From NCBI GenBank assembly GCA_020056715.1, contig JAGVHG010000016.1, positions 1-38,016 on the forward strand: a DNA stretch of 38,016 nucleotides. The letters are read 5' to 3'. A program made the position numbers and the translations under genes. A model generated the notes under the pieces. It did not search any database. It had not been told where the DNA came from and saw only the letters and a program-made list of their open reading frames with translations. This DNA is from Phycisphaerae bacterium (GTDB taxonomy: Bacteria > Planctomycetota > Phycisphaerae > UBA1845). Shown in pieces: positions 9,204 through 16,714 of the stretch; position 1 is the first letter of the stretch; each line of letters opens with the position of its first letter.

Positions 9204-9929
9204 TTATTTCCCCGCATCGATGAGGGTTCCCTGGCCTTCGCCCTGGACGACGGCGCGCATGTTGCCCGCACGCTTGAGGTCTAGCACGATGATGGGAATG
9301 CCACTGCGTTGGCACAGATCGATTGCGCTCACGTCCATCACGCCCAATCGCTTATCGATCACCTCGTTGTAAGTGAGGCGTTCGATGCGTGTCGCGGTCG
9401 GATCGGTCTTGGGATCGGCGGTGTAGACGCCGTCAACCTTGGTGGCCTTCAAGAGCACGTCGGCGCGGACTTCGGCAGCCCGCAGAGCGGCACCGGTGTC
9501 GGTGGTGACGAAGGGGTTGCCCGTCCCGCCCGCGAAGATCACCACGCGGCCTTTCTCCATGTGGCGGATGGCGCGGCGACGGATGAAGTTTTCGCAGACG
9601 TTTTGCACCGGCAGGGCGCTTTGCACGCGCGTGGGGACGCCAAGCGATTCGAGCGTGTCTTGCACGGCCAGGGCGTTAATCACCGTGGCTAACATGCCCA
9701 TGTAGTGGCCGGTGGTTTCCTCGATGGCCGTATCTTTGGCGATGACCGCTCCGCGGACGATGTTCCCCCCTCCGACGACCACGCAGACCTGCACGCCGAG
9801 ATCGACGACGAGCTTGATCTCGTTGGCGACCTTCCGTAGCTCCACACCGTCGATGCCGGTCTTACCCGGCGCGCATAGTCCCTCGCCGCTGACTTTCAGA
9901 AGAACTCGACTGTATTGGGGTTGAGTCAT
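9204..9929 (-). CDS. pyrH: UMP kinase
   Basis: Bacterial UMP kinase of the amino acid kinase fold, phosphorylating UMP to UDP as a hexamer. The 241 residues show RVLLKVSGEGL at the start, the glycine-rich GGGNIVRG phosphate loop, GTGNPFVTTDTGAALRA, and LLKATKVDGVYTADPKTDP near the nucleotide site. The ATG at 9929 (MTQPQYSRVLLK) matches where the family begins; upstream in-frame sequence is repeat DNA. No clear ribosome-binding sequence precedes it. It follows tsf in the conserved rpsB-tsf-pyrH order. The ribosome recycling gene frr, often next, is missing; argF follows instead. Confidence 0.95.
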   Translation of the reverse strand: MTQPQYSRVLLKVSGEGLCAPGKTGIDGVELRKVANEIKLVVDLGVQVCVVVGGGNIVRGAVIAKDTAIEETTGHYMGMLATVINALAVQDTLESLGVPTRVQSALPVQNVCENFIRRRAIRHMEKGRVVIFAGGTGNPFVTTDTGAALRAAEVRADVLLKATKVDGVYTADPKTDPTATRIERLTYNEVIDKRLGVMDVSAIDLCQRSGIPIIVLDLKRAGNMRAVVQGEGQGTLIDAGK

Positions 9930-9942
9930 AGAAAGGATTGTA

Positions 9943-10040
9943 CCCCCCTCGCCCTTCAAGGGAGAGGGGTCGGGGTGAGGGTCAAGACGCTCCGGTGCTT
10001 TCACCCCTCACCCAGCCTCTCCCCTCAAGGGGAGAGGGGT
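9943..10040. repeat. composite CCCCTC/GAGGGG palindromic repeat
   Basis: The tsf-pyrH gap is almost wholly a nested inverted repeat. A hairpin CCCTTCAAGGG lies at the left, CCCCTC-AA-GGGG at the right, and GGGGTGAGGG near 9972 can pair with CCCTCACCC near 10006. This GC-rich design is a common intergenic repeat type in high-GC bacteria. A related copy lies at 13437-13600. It may affect the relative expression of tsf and pyrH. Confidence 0.55.
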
Positions 10041-10045
10041 TAAGC

Positions 10046-10882
10046 CTACCCGCCGACCTTCATGATAACCATGCTGGTCACCTTGTTCACTCCGGCGGCC
10101 TTGAGGACATCGGCGATCTTGGCGTTTTTGCCGTAGTCGTCTGTCTTTACGTGAAACTGCTCCATGAGCACCCGCTCGGCGCAAAAGGCGTTGACCTTGC
10201 CGTCGGCGATCTTATCGACGATCTGCTCCTTCTTGCCCTCGGCGATGGCCATCTCGCGGGCCTGAGTGCGGACCTTCTCGATATCGACCGCGGGCACGCT
10301 CTCGCGGTCGATGGCCACGGGCATGGAGAAAAGAGAGTGCATGCACAGGTCCGCCCCTATGTTCTTGTCCGACTTTGGCGCAGCATCGAGGGCGATGAGG
10401 ATCCCGCTTTTGCCGTCGTGATGGACGTAGGACGCTAAGTGGTTCCCGCTGACGCGCCGGCATTTGGCGAGGTTCATCGACTCACGCAACCGCCCGAAAA
10501 CGTCCGTGAACATGGTGTCAAGCTCCGGATCGGTGCGAACCTTCTGCGGGTCGGGAGAGGCCTCGTTGGCCAGGGCGACCTTCTTGGCAAATGCGGCGGC
10601 CAGATTCACGAACATCTCGTTCTTGGCGACGGGCGCCGTCTCGCATTGCAATTCGATAATGGCCCCGACCTTACGGGCCGAGTCGAGGTAGATGGCGATC
10701 CGCCCTTCGCCGGTCGTCCGCCCGGAGCGGTCAGCCAGCTTGCCCTTGTGCTTCTTGCGCAGCCAATCCATGGCCGATTCGACGTCGCCGTTGGATTCCG
10801 TCAGGGCCTGCTTGCATTCCATCATGGGCAGGTCCGTTTTCTCGCGCAGGTCTTTGACCATCTGAGCGGTGATTGTCGCCAT
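10046..10882 (-). CDS. tsf: elongation factor Ts
   Basis: Guanine nucleotide exchange factor for EF-Tu. The 278 residues begin with the UBA-like N-terminal domain, VKDLREKTDLPMMECKQAL then DVESAMDWLRKK, the EF-Tu contact region. The core follows (VGAIIELQCETAPVAKNEMF) and the dimerisation part (VNAFCAERVLMEQ). ETAPVAKN corresponds to the usual ETDFVARN, a somewhat divergent version. The ATG at 10882 has GAGG upstream. It lies between rpsB and pyrH, the standard order. The length is normal. Confidence 0.96.
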   Translation of the reverse strand: MATITAQMVKDLREKTDLPMMECKQALTESNGDVESAMDWLRKKHKGKLADRSGRTTGEGRIAIYLDSARKVGAIIELQCETAPVAKNEMFVNLAAAFAKKVALANEASPDPQKVRTDPELDTMFTDVFGRLRESMNLAKCRRVSGNHLASYVHHDGKSGILIALDAAPKSDKNIGADLCMHSLFSMPVAIDRESVPAVDIEKVRTQAREMAIAEGKKEQIVDKIADGKVNAFCAERVLMEQFHVKTDDYGKNAKIADVLKAAGVNKVTSMVIMKVGG

Positions 10883-11013
10883 CGTTGGATACCTCAACCT
10901 TCCAAGGATCGGCACGGATTACCGTGCCTTGCCTGTTCTTACCGCATGTGCGGCACTTCTTCCGCCGTGATACGTCCGTTCCGTCGGGTGTGATCGTGCA
11001 GGCGCCGAAAGCG

Positions 11014-11883
11014 CTAGGTAGCGCCGTCAGGCCTCACTGAAGTCGCTGGGGTCAGTTCCGCGCCGCGTGTCTTATCATCTTCCGGAGTGAAGCGTTCGCC
11101 GGAGGCTGGTTCGGGCGAGCTACCGTCAGCCCGGGCCGTAGTCGGTCGACGAGACCGCTTTCGCTCAGAAGGCGCGCCTTCGGACGGTTCACCTGACGTT
11201 CGGCCCTTCTTACCCTCTTCGACGGCGTCAGCCAAATGAATCAAGATGGTGTCAATAGCGCGGATGGCGTCGTCGTTTCCGGGGATGGGGATGTCCGCGA
11301 AATCCGGGTCGGAATCGGTGTCGATCAGACAAATGGTGGGGATGCCGAGTTTTTTCGCTTCGCGCACGGCGTTGTGCTCGCGCTGGACGTCGATGACCAC
11401 GAGGGCGCCCGGAAGGCGGCCCATCAGGCGAATACCCTCCAGGTTCCGTTTGATCTTGCGGACCTCGCGTGTCCGCGAGGCGATCATCTTCTTGCTGTAC
11501 TGGGCGGCCGTACCATCGGCCTCGGCTTTTTCCAGCTCCTCCAGCCTTTGCAGGCGGGAGCGGATGGTCCGAAAGTTGGTGAGCGTCCCACCGAGCCAGC
11601 GTTCAATCACATAGGGCATACCCGCCCGCGTGGCCTGTTGCATGACCTGCAACCGGGCCTGGCGTTTCGTGCCCACAAATAAGATATCCTCACCTTTGGC
11701 CACAACTTGCGCGATAAACTTCTTCGCCCGCAACAACCCCCGCACCGTCTCTCGAATGTCGATGATGTGGATTGTGTTGCGTTTGCCGAAGATGTACGGA
11801 GACATCTTCGGGTTCCAGCGGCTCACGCGATGGCCGAAGTGAATCCCTGAGTCAACTAGTTGACGAACTAACTCCGATGCCAA
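11014..11883 (-). CDS. rpsB: 30S ribosomal protein S2 with long C-terminal extension
   Basis: Small-subunit ribosomal protein S2. The core is clear: LVDSGIHFGHRVSRWNPKM, YIFGKRNTIHIIDI, ILFVGTKRQA, RWLGGTLTNF, PGALVVIDVQREHNAVREA and PTICLIDTDSDPDFADIPIPGNDDA. A charged tail of about 60 residues rich in Ser, Glu, Arg and Pro follows the core, likely disordered. The start is a TTG at 11883 with a perfect GGAGGTGA ribosome-binding sequence at 11887-11894. It leads the rpsB-tsf-pyrH cluster; about 130 bases separate it from tsf. An unusually strong ribosome site with a rare start codon may be an expression-tuning device. Confidence 0.96.
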   Translation of the reverse strand: MASELVRQLVDSGIHFGHRVSRWNPKMSPYIFGKRNTIHIIDIRETVRGLLRAKKFIAQVVAKGEDILFVGTKRQARLQVMQQATRAGMPYVIERWLGGTLTNFRTIRSRLQRLEELEKAEADGTAAQYSKKMIASRTREVRKIKRNLEGIRLMGRLPGALVVIDVQREHNAVREAKKLGIPTICLIDTDSDPDFADIPIPGNDDAIRAIDTILIHLADAVEEGKKGRTSGEPSEGAPSERKRSRRPTTARADGSSPEPASGERFTPEDDKTRGAELTPATSVRPDGAT

Positions 11884-12115
11884 ACATCACCTCCAAAAGA
11901 ACGCCGAAGACCTTTTCACAGACCACACGACCAGAACCCCAGAATGTACCAGAACGCGGTCGGCGAGCAAGCGCACCCATCGACAGAAGAATTTCCCTTA
12001 AAAAGGCCGTTGGATCGGCTTTTTCGTACCCTGCGTTATGTACGACGTACGGCTATAGGGATCGCACCACAGGAATATCCATAACCTATTATGAATAATA
12101 CATTTATGGAAACAA
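11884..12115 (-). promoter_or_regulatory. rpsB operon leader with hairpin
   Basis: The region upstream of rpsB contains a hairpin at about 11999-12026: AAAAAGCCG and CGGCCTTTTT on the minus strand, with one bulged base, so the stem runs into a T tract as in an intrinsic terminator. It would lie about 115 bases before the start codon, suggesting an attenuator or a protein-binding leader. An AT-rich stretch near 12075-12115 is a likely promoter area, but no clean -35/-10 pair is evident. Confidence 0.35.
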
Positions 12116-12212
12116 GTGCGATCCATTACTACTGTGGGGTTGACCGATACACGGGCTAGTCATAGCGTGCGCTGGTGATCCCCGACCTAGCGGTTCCTCA
12201 CCGTGAATTCAT

Positions 12213-13388
12213 TTGCGTGAAGCTCGATTGACCACCCATCGCCATTCGACCAACGCCGGTTCCCTGGTGTTCATCAGTGCAGCTGAACCGAGCGCCGATT
12301 TACACGGTGCGGCTTTGATCCGGGCCACACGGGCGATGGATCCGACGGTCCGATTCGTGGGCGTCGCCGGTCCGAAAATGGTCGAAGCAGGTTGCGAGCG
12401 AATCTTCGACATGTCCCGCCACGCAGCGATGCTTCTCGGAGTGGTGAAGAATGTGGCCCGGGGCATCGCGATGCTTAACACCTGCGATCGTCATCTTCGA
12501 GGGTACCCATTCGCGGCCGCGGTAGTGATCGACAGCCCCATGCTCCACCTACCGCTGGCAGCGAAGGCCCAGGCCGCCGGCGTGCCGGTTTTGTACTACA
12601 TCGCCCCGCAGATGTGGGCGTGGGGAAAGTACCGTATCCACAAACTTCGCAACCGGGTCGATCGTGCGGCCGTCATCCTTCCGTTTGAGGAAGAATTCTT
12701 TCGCAACCAGGGCGTCAACGCCACGTACGTCGGCCACCCGTTGGCGGACCAGTTCGCGCAAATGTCCATCGATCACGAGGTCGTCGCGGGCATCCGTCGG
12801 CGCGGAGTTCCGGTCGTCGCTCTACTGCCAGGCTCGCGGACGCACGTGGTCGAGTCCGTTCTTCCGGGGCAGTTGCAGGTGGCCGAGCGGATCGCATCGA
12901 CGATTCCGGGGGCAACATTCGGCGTGTCGGTGGCCAACGCGCAGGTCGCGCCGATCATCCAACGTCTAGTGTCAGCGTGTCGCGTGCCTGTCGAACTATT
13001 CCCCGGTCATCATGCGGAACTTATTCAGGCCGCCGATTTGGTGTTGGTCGCCTCGGGCACGACGGCGTTGGAAGTCGCATTCCACGAGCGACCGATGATC
13101 GTCATGTACCAGTCCTCGCGGTTCTTCTACCACGCCATCGGACGCTGGATGATCGACTTGCCCTACCTATCGCTACCCAACATCCTCGCGGGACGGGAGA
13201 TCGTGCCCGAGTTCATGCCCTATTACACGTCGACGATCCCGATCGCGGATCGAGCGATCGGCTTACTACGATCCCAGGACGCGCGGCGAACGATGACGGA
13301 CAACCTTGCAAAAACCGTCGCACCGCTTCGCGGCACGCACGCAGCGCATCGAACTGCGGAGTTGTTGCTGAAAATAATCCGCCACTGA
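12213..13388 (+). CDS. lpxB: lipid-A-disaccharide synthase
   Basis: LpxB joins UDP-2,3-diacylglucosamine to lipid X to make the lipid A disaccharide at the inner membrane. The 391 residues show the N-terminal ISAAEPSADLHGA (usually AGE.SGD.HGA), FVGVAGPKMVEAGCE, VVIDSP, the landmark YYIAPQMWAWGKYR, YVGHPLADQ, LLPGSR, and DLVLVASGTTALEVA near the donor site. The length is typical. The start is uncertain: a TTG at 12213 is the most upstream, with another TTG at 12228. It is divergent from rpsB. Together with the LptD-like gene it implies that the organism makes an LPS-type outer membrane. Confidence 0.95.
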   Translation: MREARLTTHRHSTNAGSLVFISAAEPSADLHGAALIRATRAMDPTVRFVGVAGPKMVEAGCERIFDMSRHAAMLLGVVKNVARGIAMLNTCDRHLRGYPFAAAVVIDSPMLHLPLAAKAQAAGVPVLYYIAPQMWAWGKYRIHKLRNRVDRAAVILPFEEEFFRNQGVNATYVGHPLADQFAQMSIDHEVVAGIRRRGVPVVALLPGSRTHVVESVLPGQLQVAERIASTIPGATFGVSVANAQVAPIIQRLVSACRVPVELFPGHHAELIQAADLVLVASGTTALEVAFHERPMIVMYQSSRFFYHAIGRWMIDLPYLSLPNILAGREIVPEFMPYYTSTIPIADRAIGLLRSQDARRTMTDNLAKTVAPLRGTHAAHRTAELLLKIIRH

Positions 13389-13848
13389 CTCCCGGTACTG
13401 GAGTCGGACCTGTTATCGGAACCCCAAGTGCGAACGCGGGGTCAGCCTCCCCCCTCTCTGAGGGGGGACAAAGGGGGGTCTTGGCCCGTCGCTTGCGCTC
13501 CGGGTTCGGATTAAACCCCTCTCCCCCGCTTCGGGGAGTCAGACGAGCCGACCGAGGAGGGAGGGTCCGAGGGCAGGGTGAGGGGGCTAAACGCAAGGCC
13601 CTTCCGCGATAGTTTCTCCCGACCCACATCGCGCAAAAATCCTGCGCTTTCCCTGCATTTTTTCCTTGACTTGCCCCCAATCCCACGCAAAATCGCCCCC
13701 ATGTCTTTTGGACCTGTACCCTTTCGAGGCATGGGAGTGACGTCCTCTCAGGGCCGGGAGCAGGACATTTCGATTTTGGCTTGGAGCGCGGACTGTGCGG
13801 TCTGCGCGGTGTTAAACAGCACGGGAGTTATTTTGGAGGGCGTTTCTT
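13389..13848. repeat. gap with GC-rich palindromic repeat (13437-13600)
   Basis: About 460 bases without a supported gene. The left part is repeat DNA: CCCCCCTCTCTGAGGGGGG near 13450, then a run of CCCCTCTCCCCC and GGGGAG blocks ending in GGGTGAGGGGG near 13587, related to the repeat at 9943-10040. The right part is the leader of the RCC1-type gene; TTGACT at 13666 is a possible -35 box but the matching -10 (AAAATC) is weak. A short open frame from 13701 overlaps the next gene and looks unlikely to be real. Confidence 0.45.
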
Positions 13849-15087
13849 ATGTCATGCAGACGACAGCGAAATGACGTTAGTGCAGCTTGGGTTCTCTCGT
13901 TTCTGGCGGCCTTTTCAATTTCAATTGCGGCACCCAGCTCGGCGCGTGGAGCGGGCGATGGATCCATCGCGGCGTGGGGATGTCAAGGAGGGGGTACGGA
14001 CTTCGGACAATGCAACGTACCTGCACCGAACGCAGACTTCGTGGCCGTCGCGGCGGGCTATTACCATAGTCTTGGACTTAAGGCGGATGGATCCATCGTG
14101 GCGTGGGGACGAGATGATTTCGGGCAAACAACCAATATCCCGGTGCCTAATACCGATTTCGTCGCCATAGCCGCCGGAGAGCGCCACAGCCTGGGACTTA
14201 AGGCTAACGGATCCATCGTGGCGTGGGGACGAAACGATTTCGGGCAAACAACCAACCTTCCGGGGCCTAATACCGATTTCATCGCCGTCGCCGCGGGCGA
14301 CGGCATCAGTCTGGGCCTGAAGGCCAACGGAACCATCGTAGCGTGGGGATACACTGGCAACGGAATACAAACCGTCCCGCCGCCCGGTACCGATTTCATC
14401 GCGGTAGCCGCGTCTGGGGGACACGCGCTGGGTTTGAAGACCGACAGTTCAATTGTTGCGTGGGGACTCCATGACTACGACCAAATATGGGTTCCCGAGC
14501 CCAATACTGGTTTCATCGCCGCGGCCGCGGGCGTGCAGTACAGTCTGGGTCTGAAGGGCGACAGATCCATTGTGGGGTGGGGGCGCAATAACTACGGACA
14601 ACGCGATGCTCCCCCTCCCAACACGGGTTTCATGGGCGTCGCCGGGGGGTATCAGCACAGTCTGGGCGTGAAGACCAATGGTTCTATCGTGGTGTGGGGG
14701 CAAGACGTTTTCGGGCAAACCGCCCTCCCGGTGCCTAATACGGGATTCATCGCCGTCGCTGCAGGCGTGTTCCACAGTCTGGCGCTGGAGGGGGGCGGCG
14801 CTTGCTGTCTGACCAACGGAACCTGTCTGCAACTCGCCAGTCAAAGTCAATGCGACGCTCAGAGCGGTGTGTTTCATGGATTGGGATCGAGCTGTGGAGG
14901 GGACCTGGACGGCGATTCGATTGCGGACACCTGTGATCAGTGCCCGTTTGATCCGACGAATACAATTACCCCGGAAGGGCAGTGCATTCCCACGCTTTCC
15001 CAATGGGGCCTGATCGTGATGGCCGGTCTGGTTGCGGCCGCGGGCGGGAGCATCCTCGCCAAGCGTCGACGGGCGGCGGTGAGCTAG
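13849..15087 (+). CDS. RCC1-repeat exported protein with IPTL-CTERM sorting tail
   Basis: A 412-residue exported protein. A signal peptide spans about residues 12-33. It is followed by about eight RCC1-like repeats of near 40 residues, each with the pattern DGSIVAWG..DFGQT, P.PNTDFVAIAAG and HSLGLKA, predicted to fold as a beta-propeller. The DNA repeats have a period of 120 bases and neighbouring units at 14041-14160 and 14161-14280 are very similar. A Cys-rich segment (GACCLTNGTC) and a calcium-type DxDGDxxxDxCD loop follow. The C-terminus is an IPTL-CTERM signal, IPTLSQWGLIVMAGLV then KRRR, normally recognised by an exosortase (XrtH class). GGAGGG precedes the ATG. The ligand is unknown; no exosortase is in the window. 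Confidence 0.85.
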   Translation: MSCRRQRNDVSAAWVLSFLAAFSISIAAPSSARGAGDGSIAAWGCQGGGTDFGQCNVPAPNADFVAVAAGYYHSLGLKADGSIVAWGRDDFGQTTNIPVPNTDFVAIAAGERHSLGLKANGSIVAWGRNDFGQTTNLPGPNTDFIAVAAGDGISLGLKANGTIVAWGYTGNGIQTVPPPGTDFIAVAASGGHALGLKTDSSIVAWGLHDYDQIWVPEPNTGFIAAAAGVQYSLGLKGDRSIVGWGRNNYGQRDAPPPNTGFMGVAGGYQHSLGVKTNGSIVVWGQDVFGQTALPVPNTGFIAVAAGVFHSLALEGGGACCLTNGTCLQLASQSQCDAQSGVFHGLGSSCGGDLDGDSIADTCDQCPFDPTNTITPEGQCIPTLSQWGLIVMAGLVAAAGGSILAKRRRAAVS

Positions 15088-15129
15088 AGACTGGAAACTA
15101 GACGGAGGACGGGCTAGGATTGGTCGGAC

Positions 15130-15204
15130 GTGGACGTCCTGGCCCGTATCAAACAGCTCATCGTGCGACGAGGTCGTCCGAAGGCTTCCCGCTATGCCGA
15201 CTAG
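15130..15204 (+). pseudogene. possible remnant of a DUF4258-like toxin gene
   Basis: A 24-codon open frame starting at a GTG reads VDVLARIKQLIVRRGRPKA and stops after SRYAD. The DVLARIK.L..RR opening resembles, from memory, the N-terminus of DUF4258-type proteins that are often encoded just before YgiT-type zinc-finger genes. Here it ends after two dozen residues and overlaps the YgiT-type start, as if the rest had been deleted. This is an inference from a short match and could be chance. Confidence 0.3.
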
Positions 15205-15400
15205 GCTTGCCCCCGTGCGAACGTGCACCCAGTGCGGGTCTCGCCGAGTGGGGCGCGTGGGGACGGACCTCCGCTTGCGCGACGGCACTGTCGTGACGGT
15301 GGAGGTTGACGCCTGTTCGTCGTGCGGCGAACAATATCTTGACGCGGAGGCCATCGAAGTGGTTCGTCTAGCTCGGGCGCGTAAGCGCCCGAGAAGTTGA
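15194..15400 (+). CDS. YgiT-type zinc finger protein (antitoxin-like)
   Basis: A 68-residue protein with two CxxC knuckles, CTQCGS near residue 11 and CSSCGEQYLD near residue 41, spaced as in the zinc-binding N-terminal domain of MqsA/YgiT antitoxins. The intervening strand DGTVVTVEVDAC and the end DAEAIEVVRLARARKR also fit. Members usually pair with a small RNase-like toxin (MqsR or DUF4258) encoded next to them; no intact one is present. It has no C-terminal DNA-binding HTH, so it is the short, zinc-finger-only form. It follows the RCC1 gene by about 105 bases. Confidence 0.72.
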   Translation: MPTRLAPVRTCTQCGSRRVGRVGTDLRLRDGTVVTVEVDACSSCGEQYLDAEAIEVVRLARARKRPRS

Positions 15401-15431
15401 GCGCTTTTCGCAGAAAATTTTCGGAGCGGCT

Positions 15432-15538
15432 GGTGCGAGAATCCGTTCTCGCACCCCCTCTTGCGGGAATCCATTCCCGCGACTTGGCAGTCCCGGCGCG
15501 CCGGGACTGCGACGGAATGTGCGAGATGGGAATCTCGT
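15432..15538. repeat. array of four consecutive hairpins between convergent genes
   Basis: Four stem-loops stand side by side: GGTGCGAGAA/TTCTCGCACC at 15432-15455 (loop TCCG), GCGGGAA/TTCCCGC at 15463-15480 (loop TCCA), a perfect 24-base palindrome centred on CCGGCGCGCCGG at 15487-15510, and GCGAGAT/ATCTCGT at 15521-15538. The array lies between the YgiT-type gene and folK, which converge, and could stop transcription from both sides. The third hairpin also recurs at 37191-37210. Confidence 0.6.
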
Positions 15539-15557
15539 ATGAGCTGCGGTAGCGCGA

Positions 15558-16109
15558 CTACCCGGCTGGCGGTTCCAAAGCCCACTCCGGTCCCGCGATT
15601 CGTGTCACCACACCGGCTCCTCGTTCACGTCGAAGGCGTTGGGTCAATGCTCCGATCGAGACGCCGGTTAAGGGGTGGATCAGGTCCGCGGCCAACTCGG
15701 ACAGCGGTTCAAGCACGAAGCGGCGTTCGTGCAATCGGGGGTGGGGAAGGGTGAGCGTGGGGGTGTCGATGACCACATCGCCGACGAAGAGCAGGTCGAT
15801 GTCGATGACCCGAGGCTCCCAACGCGCTTGACGTGTGCGCCCGAGCGAGTTTTCGACCGAATGTGCGACCGCAAGTAGGGCGGAAGGGGTAAGCGATGTT
15901 TGAACGCGCAAGACGGAGTTGAGGTAAGGCGGCTGCTCGGCAGGACCGCCGACCGGGCTGGTCTCGTAGAGGGAAGCGACGTCACAAGTCAGGTTGATTC
16001 GAAGCTCCCGCTGCCCAACGAGTGCTTGGACAGCGGCGCGTAGCGCGGCCAGCCGGTCGCCGAGATTCGACCCGAGTGCGACAAACGCAACGTGCTCAAC
16101 CCCGTCCAT
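15558..16109 (-). CDS. folK: 2-amino-4-hydroxy-6-hydroxymethyldihydropteridine diphosphokinase
   Basis: HPPK transfers pyrophosphate from ATP to 6-hydroxymethyl-dihydropterin in folate synthesis. The 183 residues show FVALGSNLGDRLAALR at the start, YETSPVGGPAEQPPYLNSV around the pterin pocket, then the R..RW.PR.IDIDLLFVGD segment with the metal-binding DIDLL aspartates and TLPHPRLHERRFVLEPL. The ATG at 16109 has AAGG upstream. It starts 7 bases past the stop of the GNAT gene, so the two form an operon. The length is slightly longer than the E. coli enzyme because of a C-terminal extension. Confidence 0.94.
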   Translation of the reverse strand: MDGVEHVAFVALGSNLGDRLAALRAAVQALVGQRELRINLTCDVASLYETSPVGGPAEQPPYLNSVLRVQTSLTPSALLAVAHSVENSLGRTRQARWEPRVIDIDLLFVGDVVIDTPTLTLPHPRLHERRFVLEPLSELAADLIHPLTGVSIGALTQRLRRERGAGVVTRIAGPEWALEPPAG

Positions 16110-16116
16110 CGTACCT

Positions 16117-16626
16117 TCACGCCGTCTGGTTATGTGCAAGGTTTGCCAGCGCGTCACCGGTCAGGTGGAAGACCCTCCATTCAGTAAGGGCGGCCGCACC
16201 CAAGCTCTTGTAAAAGTTGATGGCCGGTTCGTTCCAGTTGAGCACGACCCATTCCATCCGGGGGTAGCCGCGCTGCACGCATACTTGAGCGACATGCCGC
16301 AACATAGCGCGCCCAATTCCGTTTTGACGCACCGCGGGCCGCACGAAGAGGTCTTCAAGGTAAAGGCCGGGGCGGCCAAGGAAAGTCGAAAAGTTGGTGA
16401 AGAAAACCGCGTAAGCCGCCGGCTCGTCATCCCAGTAGCCGATCACCGCCTCCGCCGCAGACCGAGAACCAAACAATGCCTCCTCTAACATCTTCTCCGT
16501 CATGCTCACCACGTGGCTGAGTCGCTCATATTCGGCCAACTCTCGGATCAGGGTGACGAGCACCGGAACATCCTTCCGCGCTGCCGGTGCGATTCGTAAT
16601 CTTGAAGCATCCAAACTCGTCGTCAC
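16117..16626 (-). CDS. GNAT family N-acetyltransferase (diamine/thialysine acetyltransferase-like)
   Basis: A 169-residue GNAT enzyme of the SSAT type, which acetylates small amines with acetyl-CoA. The helix IRELAEYERL is characteristic of SSAT/thialysine acetyltransferases. The acetyl-CoA loop is VRPAVRQNGIGRAML (QNGIGR), preceded by LYLEDLFV, and the C-terminal strand-helix is WVVLNWNEPAINFYKSLGA. The substrate cannot be read from sequence. It starts at a GTG with GGAG about 8 bases upstream, is divergent from lepA and is co-oriented with folK immediately downstream. Confidence 0.87.
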   Translation of the reverse strand: MTTSLDASRLRIAPAARKDVPVLVTLIRELAEYERLSHVVSMTEKMLEEALFGSRSAAEAVIGYWDDEPAAYAVFFTNFSTFLGRPGLYLEDLFVRPAVRQNGIGRAMLRHVAQVCVQRGYPRMEWVVLNWNEPAINFYKSLGAAALTEWRVFHLTGDALANLAHNQTA

Positions 16627-16700
16627 ATCGAAACTCCAGCCGGCGCTCCACAGAAGGCCGGCTTACCCACCGACCCGTTCCGCAATCGCTCCAGCGCCAG

Positions 16701-16706
16701 TATACT
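16701..16706 (+). promoter_or_regulatory. -10 box TATACT directly before lepA
   Basis: TATACT ends 8 bases before the lepA ATG at 16715, so transcription would start within a base or two of the start codon. No ribosome-binding sequence separates them. The -35 region (around 16678-16683, TTCCGC) is weak. Confidence 0.45.
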
Positions 16707-16714
16707 GTCCGACA

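Noticed and set aside
13578-13874. Small protein upstream of the RCC1 gene
   Set aside because: It overlaps the start of the next gene, lacks a ribosome-binding sequence and includes repeat DNA; it is more likely a leader region.
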